64,000 nucleotides of DNA from Opitutales bacterium. Lineage in GTDB: Bacteria; Verrucomicrobiota; Verrucomicrobiia; Opitutales; Oceanipulchritudinaceae. The position numbers and the translations under genes were made by a program. Below the pieces are notes generated by a model. That model ran no database searches and was not told where the DNA came from. It saw only the letters and a list, made by a program, of their open reading frames with translations. Of this stretch, positions 21,112 to 28,895 are shown one piece after another; within the stretch, counting starts at the first letter, position 1, and each line of letters starts with the position of its first letter. The stretch spans positions 1-64,000 of the forward strand of contig JAFIGH010000010.1 in NCBI GenBank assembly GCA_020831525.1, given 5' to 3'.

Positions 21112-22827
21112 ATGAATGGAATGTTCAATTCAAAGAAGTGGAAAGCGGCTCTGTTGATGGGCGCGGCGGGAAGCATGGTTTGCGGCGCGGCGGAAGACGT
21201 GGCCGGAGCGGATTCGGCACCGCCGAATTTCATCATCCTCATCGCGGACGACCTGAACGATTCGGTGGAGGGCATGGGCGGGCACCCGCAGGCGATCACG
21301 CCCAACCTCGACCGCATGGCGGCGGAGGGCCTGCGCATGCAGAACGCGCATTGCACGGTGGCGATCTGCGGGCCGTCGCGGGCGAGTATGTGGACGGGCA
21401 TGTCGCCGCTGCGGACGGGCTATTACGGCTACCGGCAGCAGCAGAACAACTGGCGGGAGTTCGGGGAAATGAAGGATGCCGTCACGCTCATGGAGTCTTT
21501 TGCGGCGCGCGGCTACGCTGTCATGGGCACGGGCAAAATCTTCCACAACGGCCATGAGGACAACAGCGTGTTCAACACGCCCATGGACGGGCTGGAGCCG
21601 AGCTTTGGTCCCGCACCGTGGGACGGCGAGAGGTATTTCCCGTGGAACAAGCCGGAGGGCCGGGGCCATCCGGCGATGCCGGGTGACCGCACGGAGAGCT
21701 ACTGGGGCGGGTTCGGGCGGCTGAGCGAAATCCCGGAGGTCGACGGCTGGCGCGGCTGGATGGCCGACTGGGCCTGGGGCGAAGTGGGCGATCCCGATTC
21801 ATGGCGCTTCCGCTGGGAATCTCCCGACGACCGCGACCGGATGCCCGACGAAATCTCCGCGCAATGGGCGGCGGAGAAGCTGCGCTCGGCGGATGCGCGG
21901 GAGGAACCCTTCGTCATGATCGTGGGCTTCAACCGCCCCCATACCCCGATGTATGCCCCAGACGAGTTTTTCGAGCTATGGGATCCCGCCGAAATCCGGT
22001 TGCCGCCCTACCTGCCCAACGATCTGGAGGATATTCCCGAAATCCTGTGGAAGGACCCGGAAACCGGAGAGCGTACCCACCATGCCATGCGTCTGCCGCA
22101 ACTCATGCGCCAGGGCGACGCCACGCCGGAGGGCGGCTTCGAGTGGTGGCGGCGCTGGACGCACGCCTACCTTGCCTGCACGGCCTTTGTCGACTATCAG
22201 GTCGGCGTCATCCTGGACGCCTTGGAAGACAGCCCGCACCGCGACAACACCTACGTGATCTTCACCTCAGACCACGGCTACCATATGGGCGAAAAGGACT
22301 TCATGGGCAAGACGACGATCTGGGAAGAGAGCACCCGCGTGCCCTTGCTCTGGGTCGGACCGGACATTCCCGCGGGCACGGAGACAAATGCCCCCGTCAG
22401 CCTGCTCGACGTCTACCCCACCCTTGTCGAACTCGCGGGCCTCGCGCCCGCGCCGCCCGGAGACCGTGCCCCACCGCTCGACGGCGACTCCATCGCCGAT
22501 CTCCTGCGCGACCCCGCCTCCGTCACCGCGGTCGATGACCGGCGGGGCGTCCTCTCGCACCTCGCCGGACCCAGACACCTCGAACCGCACACCTATTCGG
22601 AACCCGCGTGGAACCACCACAGCATCCGCACGGAACGCTACCGCTACACCCTCTGCAGCGACGGCAGCGAGGAACTCTACGACCTCCTCAAAGATCCCCA
22701 TGCCTGGGACAACCGCGCGGGCGACCCGGACTACCGTGACATCCGCGCCGACCTCGCCGCCTACCTCGCGGAGCGCCTCGCCGCCGCCCCCGGCCCGCAA
22801 GGGCGCTCAGGCGAGAACCGGCCTTGA
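21112..22827 (+). CDS. Type I sulfatase, iduronate-2-sulfatase-like
   Basis: Secreted sulfatase of 571 residues (alkaline-phosphatase superfamily). Residues 1-27 look like a signal peptide. Metal-binding D46-D47 sit in LIADDLND, and the formylglycine motif is C86-G-P-S-R with ASMWTG after it, so it needs a formylglycine-generating enzyme, not seen here. VMGTGKIFHNG, NRPHTPMY and TSDHGYHMGEK are typical of the S1_7 (iduronate-2-sulfatase-like) group. It stands apart from the two sulfatases in the xylan locus and on the opposite strand. Sulfated sugar substrate is inferred from family only. Confidence 0.92.
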   Translation: MNGMFNSKKWKAALLMGAAGSMVCGAAEDVAGADSAPPNFIILIADDLNDSVEGMGGHPQAITPNLDRMAAEGLRMQNAHCTVAICGPSRASMWTGMSPLRTGYYGYRQQQNNWREFGEMKDAVTLMESFAARGYAVMGTGKIFHNGHEDNSVFNTPMDGLEPSFGPAPWDGERYFPWNKPEGRGHPAMPGDRTESYWGGFGRLSEIPEVDGWRGWMADWAWGEVGDPDSWRFRWESPDDRDRMPDEISAQWAAEKLRSADAREEPFVMIVGFNRPHTPMYAPDEFFELWDPAEIRLPPYLPNDLEDIPEILWKDPETGERTHHAMRLPQLMRQGDATPEGGFEWWRRWTHAYLACTAFVDYQVGVILDALEDSPHRDNTYVIFTSDHGYHMGEKDFMGKTTIWEESTRVPLLWVGPDIPAGTETNAPVSLLDVYPTLVELAGLAPAPPGDRAPPLDGDSIADLLRDPASVTAVDDRRGVLSHLAGPRHLEPHTYSEPAWNHHSIRTERYRYTLCSDGSEELYDLLKDPHAWDNRAGDPDYRDIRADLAAYLAERLAAAPGPQGRSGENRP

Positions 22828-23014
22828 CGACCTTGCCCGCGGTTCTCCGCAGCTCGCCGCCGCCCTCCCCGCACCGGCGGAGCGCATGGGAGTAAACGAC
22901 CGCCCATTATCGTTGGTTCAACATCTCCATTGCAAAAGCTTGATCACCATGCCGTCAAAAACGACAAAGACATTGTTCTGAGTGTCCACAAAGGGCTGGC
23001 ATCGTCGAGGTGTG

Positions 23015-23227
23015 CTACTCCGATGGAGCAGAGGGAGGGACGACCGGCGCGGAATCGGAGTTGGCACTACCGTCTGGTTGTGCTTTCAGCTTTGGATTCA
23101 CGAAAACAATGGCTCCATCTCTCCAGACAGGTATCTGCAATCCAAAACGGGCAGCTCGTTCACGGGCGATGACCGCTGCGCGGCGCATACCCTTGAGTGC
23201 TAAATCCTTATCTTCCGTGTTTTTCAT
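23015..23227 (-). CDS. Small partner of zeta-like toxin
   Basis: A 70-residue protein, ALKGMRRAAVIARERAARFGLQIPVW-type (helix) then RDGAIVFVNP (strand), with a proline-rich tail. Small proteins of this shape commonly sit directly next to zeta-toxin-like kinases and are presumed antidotes. The ATG overlaps the toxin stop by 4 bp. The toxin-first order differs from classic epsilon/zeta. Assignment as antitoxin is inference from position and shape. Confidence 0.65.
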   Translation of the reverse strand: MKNTEDKDLALKGMRRAAVIARERAARFGLQIPVWRDGAIVFVNPKLKAQPDGSANSDSAPVVPPSAPSE

Positions 23228-23736
23228 GATGATCTTTCCAAAACAATAGGGTCATCGCCGCTGTTGTCGAACACGATCCACTCATCTGCAAGGTTTCGGT
23301 AAAGCTTCGTGAAATTCTGCCAACTGCGCTTGAATCGCCTCCTGATATCAGCTGCTGGGATGTTGTGTCCGCCCTCCTTGACCCGGCATCTGACGCGCTC
23401 AATTGCCAATTCCTCGGAGACCAGCTGGAGATAATAAATGACGATTCGGTAGCCTTTCTTTTTTAGGCTTTCGATACGCCGTAGGTGTCCGGTTCCACTT
23501 AGCGTCGACTCGAAGGCGAAGGTGATTTCTCTATTCGAGTATTCCTCTATCTTCCGAAACAAAATCTTTCCTGCTTCTACACCCGCATTTTCAGGACGAA
23601 GAGGAGAAATTCCTTTAGCAATCATGTCAGCGTTTACAAAATAAAAACAATTTGCTTCATTGGGTAGGAACGACTCTGCAAAAGACGATTTACCAGCACC
23701 GTTCGGTCCAGCGACTATGAAACATGTTTTTTTCAT
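23224..23736 (-). CDS. Zeta-toxin-like P-loop kinase
   Basis: A 170-residue AAA/zeta-toxin-family protein. Walker A is GPNGAGKS (residues 10-17), followed by the family's FVNADMIAKGISPLRPE, the ETL-type strand ITFAFESTLSGTGHLRRI, and the RVKEGGHNIP segment with R..RF..S near residue 135. Zeta toxins phosphorylate UDP-N-acetylglucosamine and block wall synthesis; short chromosomal relatives of this type are less studied. It starts 17 nt after the GTT of an attC-like site (23754-23756) and is coupled to the small partner gene, so the pair may be one mobile cassette. Confidence 0.82.
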   Translation of the reverse strand: MKKTCFIVAGPNGAGKSSFAESFLPNEANCFYFVNADMIAKGISPLRPENAGVEAGKILFRKIEEYSNREITFAFESTLSGTGHLRRIESLKKKGYRIVIYYLQLVSEELAIERVRCRVKEGGHNIPAADIRRRFKRSWQNFTKLYRNLADEWIVFDNSGDDPIVLERSS

Positions 23737-23753
23737 TTATTCATTTCCTGCAC

Positions 23754-23813
23754 AACATCGAGCACACTCGCCGAATGGGCGCTAGCCCATTCGGTTGAGT
23801 GCTGCGTCTGGTT
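23754..23813 (-). repeat. attC-like recombination site 2
   Basis: A 60-bp imperfect inverted repeat, AAC...GTT at its ends. Read on the minus strand the left arm is AACCAGACGCAGCACTCAA and the inner stem CCGAATGGGC pairs perfectly around a 4-base loop (23771-23794). Compared with the right arm, the left arm has one unpaired G before CACTC and one extra A after it, the same positions as in the site at 24698-24759. It follows the HEAT-like gene and precedes the zeta gene. Confidence 0.65.
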
Positions 23814-23836
23814 CTGTGCTTGGTTGTGCCTGAGCG

Positions 23837-24682
23837 TCACTGCCATGCATCATGCCTGGCGTAAATGAGATCAACCTGAACAACTCCTTCTGTCTTCCGA
23901 ACGTACCTGATACCTACTTTCTTATCCTCTATCGAATAAAATCCCTGCCTTCGGGCCAATGCAGAAGGAAAGTCGAAGGAACCCTGTTCTGGGTCCGGCT
24001 CTCCCAACAGATCTCTGAGGAACCGAGCTACGGGTTCAAATTCCTTTTCGAAAATATAAATCGTAGCTCCACCGGAATTGAGCGAGTAACGCCACTGCTT
24101 GCCAAGGATGCTGAGGTCCGCGTCATGCTGAATCTGAGCACCGCCCGTCTTGATAGCATCAGCGAGGAACTTTCCGACAGAGCCTTTCCCTTCCTCCGCG
24201 ATCTCGTAAGGCTCGTAACGGTTCCCAAGCCGCGGGCGGTGTCCAAGATTCGATTTCCAATTGAGCTGGAAATCGGGATTTTCTTCGAGCCACCAACTTC
24301 GCCATGCGTCAAAATCCGCTCCAAACGACTTTTTCGTAAGATCCTCAAGCCAACCAACTATCTCATCGTCTCCCCGACTGGCAGTGTGCCGAAGAGCCTT
24401 TATGAGGTAGGGAATCGCTTCTTCACGTCCGAGACTGCCGAGATAACGCGCCGCATTCACCCACAGATAGGCGTCGGGAACTTTCACGTCCTCCAATGCA
24501 TGCTCGAGGGCTATGGGATCCTGTCGCGAGGTGAGTATGGAATACGAGTCATAGACGCGTTCCATATTCTGCTTCTGCTCGATGACGCGAAGGTGCAAGT
24601 GGCTGGGGGGCGACTCCGCAAAGGTGCTCACCAACAAGCACGCGGCGAGGAGGCTAATGATGGTTGTAAGAATAATCCTCAT
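23837..24682 (-). CDS. Secreted HEAT-repeat-like protein, 281 aa
   Basis: Residues 1-22 form a signal peptide (LLAACLLVSTFAES). Residues 55-115 resemble a HEAT/PBS-type helical repeat (DAYLWVNAARYLGSLGREEAIPYLIKAL, quoted in part), then comes a WLEDLTKKSFG and W-rich stretch (DAWRSWWLEENPDF) seen in other repeat proteins. The C-terminal half is unassigned. Base composition is lower in GC than the flanks. It starts 15 nt after the GTT of an attC-like site and ends 24 bp before the next one, as expected for an integron cassette gene. The function is unknown. Confidence 0.7.
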   Translation of the reverse strand: MRIILTTIISLLAACLLVSTFAESPPSHLHLRVIEQKQNMERVYDSYSILTSRQDPIALEHALEDVKVPDAYLWVNAARYLGSLGREEAIPYLIKALRHTASRGDDEIVGWLEDLTKKSFGADFDAWRSWWLEENPDFQLNWKSNLGHRPRLGNRYEPYEIAEEGKGSVGKFLADAIKTGGAQIQHDADLSILGKQWRYSLNSGGATIYIFEKEFEPVARFLRDLLGEPDPEQGSFDFPSALARRQGFYSIEDKKVGIRYVRKTEGVVQVDLIYARHDAWQ

Positions 24683-24697
24683 TTAATTTTCCCACAG

Positions 24698-24759
24698 AAC
24701 GTAAAGGACACTCATGGAGAGAGGCGGCAGCCTCTCGGAATTGAGTGCTCCGCTTGGTT
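24698..24759 (-). repeat. attC-like recombination site 1
   Basis: A 62-bp imperfect inverted repeat. On the minus strand it reads AACCAAGCGGAGCACTCAA, an inner GAGAGGC/GCCTCTC stem with a 4-base loop, ATGAGTGTCC and a final GTT. Its arms pair with a single bulged G before CACTC and a bulged A after, and its outer half is shared with the site at 23754-23813. The VOC gene stop codon (TAA) overlaps its first AAC, a common arrangement in gene cassettes. Confidence 0.65.
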
Positions 24760-25129
24760 AGCCGTTCCCTTCCTCGACCGGACATCCGAAGCAGATCAAA
24801 TTCCCGTCGGTGTCCTTAATCTGAAAATCTCTCATCCCGTATGGATATGTGTTCAATGGAGATGTGACTTCGGCTCCCTTCGCTCTAATCGCGTCGTAGT
24901 AAATATCGACCTCGTCACAAAATACATAAACGGATCCCATTCCACGCCGTTCGGCATTTTCTTCTGACCTGCATAGGTGAAAGATGACATCGTTCCTTTT
25001 TACTCCGGCGTAGTAAGCGGGTTCGCCATAGACGAACTCCCTGGAGAACCCAAGGATATCACAATAGAAAGCAATAGCTTTGTTCAGATCGGCGACCTGA
25101 AGAATGGGGGATGCGCATGATATATTCAT
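24758..25129 (-). CDS. VOC (glyoxalase/bleomycin-resistance) family protein
   Basis: A 123-residue cytoplasmic protein with one vicinal-oxygen-chelate module pair: ASPILQVADLNKAIAFYCDILGF at the N-terminus, VIFHLCRSEEN in the middle, and the C-terminal DVDIYYDAIRAKGAEV, YGMRDFQIKDTDGNLICFG. Metal-ligand positions H55-like and E/D positions are partly present, but substrate cannot be read off. The ATG at 25129 fits the family; an open frame extends to 25189. It begins 18 nt after a GTT core (25148-25150, minus strand), and its stop lies in an attC-like site. Confidence 0.85.
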   Translation of the reverse strand: MNISCASPILQVADLNKAIAFYCDILGFSREFVYGEPAYYAGVKRNDVIFHLCRSEENAERRGMGSVYVFCDEVDIYYDAIRAKGAEVTSPLNTYPYGMRDFQIKDTDGNLICFGCPVEEGNG

Positions 25130-25214
25130 AATTCTATTTTCTGGGCTAACAGTGATATGGGGAATACTCAGTTTCGCATTTGTCGGCATCGACGCGCGAT
25201 ATGCGGCCCGGGGC

Positions 25215-25631
25215 TCACGCCAACAATGGAAGTTTTGACTCTCGATAACAGCATGATGCGCCTAGATTTACGATTTCGTGCACAGTGTCAAGAGTTTCGC
25301 GGCGAGTGCGGAACGGGCGATGGCCCCTCCTGAAAAAGGAATACCCGCGGCGCATGCGATCCTGTCGTGCATCAATTCGCGCACTGAGTTTCGCATATTC
25401 CGGGTTGATATCACTCGCCCTCACGGGCGAAAAGTCCGCAAACACCTGAAGTTCAACAGAATGCGTTTCCTCTTCGGTAAATCCCCACGCGTCGCAGTCC
25501 GGAAAATGCGTCACCCAACGGTTGTTAAGATGCACGGAAGAAACGGCCGGCGTAGGAACGGGAAGCCCTTGGCGCTCGGATAAGATAGGAATCGGAGAAC
25601 GGACCAACGGTGTTTCGCTGTCTGAAGACAT
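25215..25631 (-). CDS. Hypothetical protein, 138 aa
   Basis: An open frame from ATG 25631, with a proline-rich start (PIPILSERQGLPVPTPAVSS) and a composition unlike the antisense shadows. Segments such as HFPDCDAWGFTEEETHSVEL and AKLSARIDARQDRMRRG look protein-like, and the base composition is intermediate. I do not recognise a family and see no signal peptide. It ends 65 bp before the GTT that opens the VOC cassette, and lies 42 bp downstream of the permease operon. It could be a degraded or cassette-borne gene. Confidence 0.4.
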   Translation of the reverse strand: MSSDSETPLVRSPIPILSERQGLPVPTPAVSSVHLNNRWVTHFPDCDAWGFTEEETHSVELQVFADFSPVRASDINPEYAKLSARIDARQDRMRRGYSFFRRGHRPFRTRRETLDTVHEIVNLGASCCYRESKLPLLA

Positions 25632-25672
25632 GCGCTCCAGTGAGTCAGTCGCGTATCCGGGCGCCGTTGCCC

Positions 25673-26608
25673 CTACCCCTTCACCGCGCCGGAGGTGAGG
25701 CCGCTGATGAACTCGCGCTGGAGGAGGAAGAAGAGAATGACGGGCGGGAGTATGGCGATGAGGGTGCCGGCGAGGAAGACGCCGTATTGCGAGGAGTAGT
25801 CGCCCACGTATTGCTGGAGGATGACGGGGAGGGTGAGCTTGTGGGTGGAGTGGAGAAAGACGTTGGGGGCGATGAAGTTGTTCCACGAGGCGAGGAAGGC
25901 GACGAGGCAGAAGGCGCCGCTCATGGGACGGACAAGCGGCAGGGCGACGGAAAAGTAGAGCCGGAACTCGCTCGCGCCCTCCACGCGGGCGGCCTCGAGG
26001 AGTTCCTTGGGTACGCCGAGCATGGCCTGGCGGAACAGAAAGATGCCGTAGCCGCTGACGGCGGAGGGCACGATGAGGGCGAGAAAGGAGTCGATCCAGC
26101 CGAGGTTGACGATGATCATGTAGACCGGGGCGAGCAGAAGGATGGGCGGGATCATCATGGACCCGAGGATGAAGCCGAGGACGAGACCCGATCCGCGGAA
26201 GGAATACTTCGCGAGGGCAAAGCCCGCCATCGACGAGGTGAAGAGCTGGAGGCCTGTTTGGGTGCAGGCGAGAAAGAGGGAGTTGAAGATGAAGAGCCAG
26301 AAGGTGAAGGTCCCCGCCGAGGTCTGCCGCGGCTCGAAGAGGACGCGCAGGTTTTTGAAGTTGAGTGTGTCGGAGGACCACTCCGAGAGCGGGGGAAAGA
26401 ACACGTATTCATTGAGAACGTCCGGATCTTTGAAGGTCGCCGCGACGAGCCACGCGAAGGGCGCGAGGACGAGGAACGACGCCGCGAGGATGAGGGCGTA
26501 GCGCAAGAAGGTGTTCGCCGAGGCCCCGTGGTCACTCCGCAAAAACCAGAGAGCGCCGTAGACCGCCGCGGCGGCGAGGACGAGGGCATGGAAGATGTTG
26601 AAGCTCAT
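25673..26608 (-). CDS. ABC sugar transporter permease, MalG-like (CUT1)
   Basis: Inner-membrane subunit of a carbohydrate ABC importer, 311 residues with about seven hydrophobic helices. The EAA loop reads EAARVEGASEFRLYFSVALPLVRP near residue 200, the contact site for the ATPase. ATG overlaps the stop of the MalF-like permease by 4 bp. It completes a set of binding protein and two permeases; no ATPase gene follows, so a shared MsmX/UgpC-like ATPase elsewhere is expected. The N-terminus is longer than usual, with an extra hydrophobic helix before the transport domain. Confidence 0.92.
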   Translation of the reverse strand: MSFNIFHALVLAAAAVYGALWFLRSDHGASANTFLRYALILAASFLVLAPFAWLVAATFKDPDVLNEYVFFPPLSEWSSDTLNFKNLRVLFEPRQTSAGTFTFWLFIFNSLFLACTQTGLQLFTSSMAGFALAKYSFRGSGLVLGFILGSMMIPPILLLAPVYMIIVNLGWIDSFLALIVPSAVSGYGIFLFRQAMLGVPKELLEAARVEGASEFRLYFSVALPLVRPMSGAFCLVAFLASWNNFIAPNVFLHSTHKLTLPVILQQYVGDYSSQYGVFLAGTLIAILPPVILFFLLQREFISGLTSGAVKG

Positions 26609-27486
26609 GGCGACTCCAGTCCCCTCGAAATTCGGATTTGCGCCATGGAGATGGCGAAGATAATGAGCGCGAGGATCCAGCCCACGGCCGCGCCCGTGCC
26701 GAGATCGCCGGACTCAAAGGCGTGCTGGTAGAGATACATCACAATCGTCAAACCGGCGTTGTCAGGACCGCCCGTTCCGTTGAGGAGGGCATAGGGCAGT
26801 TCGAAGAGCTGGAATGACCCGATGGTGCTCATGATGACAACGAAGAGGGCGACCGGCTTGATGGCGGGGACGATGACGTTGACGAAGCGCTGCCACGGCC
26901 CCGCGCCGTCCACGCGGGCGGCGTCCATGAGATCTTCGGACACATTCTGGAGTCCGGCGAGGAAGTAAATCATGTTGAACCCGACATACATCCACAGCGA
27001 AGTGAGGACAAGGGCGGGCATGACGAGCGCGGGGTCGGCGAGCCAGCGCAGGTCCAGTCCCCAGCCCGAGACGTGGTGGAGAAAGCGGTTGATCATGCCG
27101 AAGCGCGCCGTGAAGAGGACGGAAAAGAGAATGCCCACGAAGATCGGGCCGACAAGGTGGGGGGAAAAGAGGATGAGCCGGAAGAAGCCTTTCCAACGGT
27201 CCTTGCGGGAGTTGAGGAGAAGCGCCAGGCCGAGCGAAAGCGGCAGTTGCAGGAAAACGGAGAAGGCGGCGAAGACGGTCGTGTTGCGCAGGGCGCGGAA
27301 AAACTCGGGATCGGAGAGGACAAAGCGGAAGTTGCTCCAACCGACGAAGACGGAGTGCAGCGACCCGCTCGTCTGATAGAAGGCGAGGATCGTAGCCCAG
27401 AGAAACGGATAGATGAAAAACACACCGCTCAAGATGAGGAAGGGCGAGAGAAACAGCCACGCGCTGATGAGCTGGCGGCGTCTCAT
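26605..27486 (-). CDS. ABC sugar transporter permease, MalF-like (CUT1)
   Basis: Inner-membrane partner of the MalG-like subunit, 293 residues with six clear hydrophobic helices. The EAA-type loop is MDAARVDGAGPWQRFVNVIVPAIKP near residue 200. Start is taken at 27486 (MRRRQLISAW), overlapping the binding-protein stop by 4 bp; an open frame runs on to 27546 but inside the upstream gene. The gene order binding protein, MalF-like, MalG-like is standard for CUT1 oligosaccharide importers. Confidence 0.93.
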   Translation of the reverse strand: MRRRQLISAWLFLSPFLILSGVFFIYPFLWATILAFYQTSGSLHSVFVGWSNFRFVLSDPEFFRALRNTTVFAAFSVFLQLPLSLGLALLLNSRKDRWKGFFRLILFSPHLVGPIFVGILFSVLFTARFGMINRFLHHVSGWGLDLRWLADPALVMPALVLTSLWMYVGFNMIYFLAGLQNVSEDLMDAARVDGAGPWQRFVNVIVPAIKPVALFVVIMSTIGSFQLFELPYALLNGTGGPDNAGLTIVMYLYQHAFESGDLGTGAAVGWILALIIFAISMAQIRISRGLESP

Positions 27487-28868
27487 CGCTGCTCGGCCTC
27501 CCCCTGCGGCGGTGCGAGAAAGACATTGCGGTCGAGGCGGCGCCACACGTCGGCTTCGGCTGCCGTCAGCTCGGCGCGGATGAAGTCACGCGGATCGGCC
27601 CCGGGGTTGTTTCGCGCCCAGCGCAGCGCCCGCGTGAAGACGGTGGAGAGTCGGTTGCGCGCGTAGTCGCGGTAGGGCGAGGGATGCACCGCAGGGACAT
27701 CCTCGGCGAGGTCGGCGTAGCGCCGCCCGATGGGCTGCTCCCAGAACGGATGCACGTCGTCGAGAAAGGGCTCGTCCCATGCCGAGCGGGCGGGCGGGAT
27801 GATGTTGGTGTTGCGAAAACGGTCGGGGAGAAACTCCTTCTCAAGATAGAGAAACTTGGCGAACTCCCATGCAAGGTCGGGATTGCGCGCCGTCTTCGGG
27901 ATAACGAGCGAGCTGCCGCCCCATGTCGACGTGTGGCGGCCGCCCGCCTCCCACGCGGGCAGCGGCATGAGCTTGAGCGAACCGGCGAGACGGGGGTTGT
28001 CCGTCTGGATCTGGTGCGTGCGCCAGTCCGGGGCGACGAGAAAGAGAATGAGCCCGTCGCTGAGGGCCTTGGCGAGGTTCTGCCCCCACCCCGCCGGAAA
28101 GGAGATGCGGTCCGGCCCCTGCGTCTGCCGCAGAAACCATGCGAACAACTCCACCGTGGCCTCCCGGTTGAAAGCGGGACGACCGAGGGCATCGATAACG
28201 TCCACCCCGGCCTGCGGCAAAAGGACGTCGATCAGCTCCGGAAGCCCCGATAACGAAAAATCGATGGCATATCGGTCGGTTACGCCGTTGCCCGTGAGGT
28301 CGGCGACCATGTGCTCCCGTGCCACGGCCTCGAAGCGCTCCCATGTGTCGAGGGCGGCGGGGTCGACGCCAATCTCTTTGAGAATATCGGCCCGGTAGGC
28401 AAGCATGACGGGATGGATGTCGTGCGGGATCCCGAAGATGCGCCCGTCCCGCGTCCACATGGCAAGCCGCGAGTCGATGAAGTCTTCCATCAGCCCGTCC
28501 TTGCGGATGCGGTCGGTGAGGTCGTGAAAGCCGATGCCTTCGAGCGGTCCCTGCGTAAGCGCACCGAACATGCTCGCCTCGATCTCGACGATGTCAGGCA
28601 TGCGCGTACCCGACATGAGGGCAGACTGGAGGCGGCTCTGCAGGGCCTGATTGTTCACGAGTTGCATCTGGATGCGCACGCCGTGGCGACGCTCAAACTC
28701 GGCGATGGCCGCGCTGTAGTCGTCGTAGTGATTGAGCGCGAACATCACAAACTCAAGGTCGGGCGGCGGCTCCGACGCCATGCGCTGCCGCGCGCCGAAG
28801 ACGAGCACGCCCGCCACAAAGGCGGTCAAGAGAATGGCAAGAACGGCGTTACCGGGTGGAAATCGCAT
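27483..28868 (-). CDS. ABC sugar-binding protein (family 1 extracellular)
   Basis: Periplasmic, probably membrane-anchored solute-binding protein of 461 residues. An N-terminal hydrophobic segment (about 8-25) lacks a lipobox cysteine, so it is either cleaved or left as an anchor. Family features include MPDIVEIEASMFGAL, the FGIPHDIHPVMLAYRADIL hinge strand, TWGGSSLVIPKTARNPDLAWEFAKFL, and a C-terminal helix. The binding of xylo-oligosaccharide is inferred from the GH10/GH43 neighbours. Its start is 27 bp after the sulfatase stop, so it probably belongs to the same transcript. Confidence 0.9.
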   Translation of the reverse strand: MRFPPGNAVLAILLTAFVAGVLVFGARQRMASEPPPDLEFVMFALNHYDDYSAAIAEFERRHGVRIQMQLVNNQALQSRLQSALMSGTRMPDIVEIEASMFGALTQGPLEGIGFHDLTDRIRKDGLMEDFIDSRLAMWTRDGRIFGIPHDIHPVMLAYRADILKEIGVDPAALDTWERFEAVAREHMVADLTGNGVTDRYAIDFSLSGLPELIDVLLPQAGVDVIDALGRPAFNREATVELFAWFLRQTQGPDRISFPAGWGQNLAKALSDGLILFLVAPDWRTHQIQTDNPRLAGSLKLMPLPAWEAGGRHTSTWGGSSLVIPKTARNPDLAWEFAKFLYLEKEFLPDRFRNTNIIPPARSAWDEPFLDDVHPFWEQPIGRRYADLAEDVPAVHPSPYRDYARNRLSTVFTRALRWARNNPGADPRDFIRAELTAAEADVWRRLDRNVFLAPPQGEAEQR

Positions 28869-28895
28869 AAAGGAGTCGTGGGGATGGAGACATGC

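Noticed and set aside
22828-22980. Third attC-like site after the zeta partner gene
   Set aside because: I looked for the AGCACTCAA/GAGTGT arms with AAC/GTT ends and found only GAGTGTCC in the wrong context (22979-22986), without pairing arms.
25215-26381. 388-codon frame that extends the 138-residue hypothetical into the permease gene
   Set aside because: The upstream part is an arginine/proline-rich shadow of the MalG-like permease in another frame; only the part from 25631 is considered.
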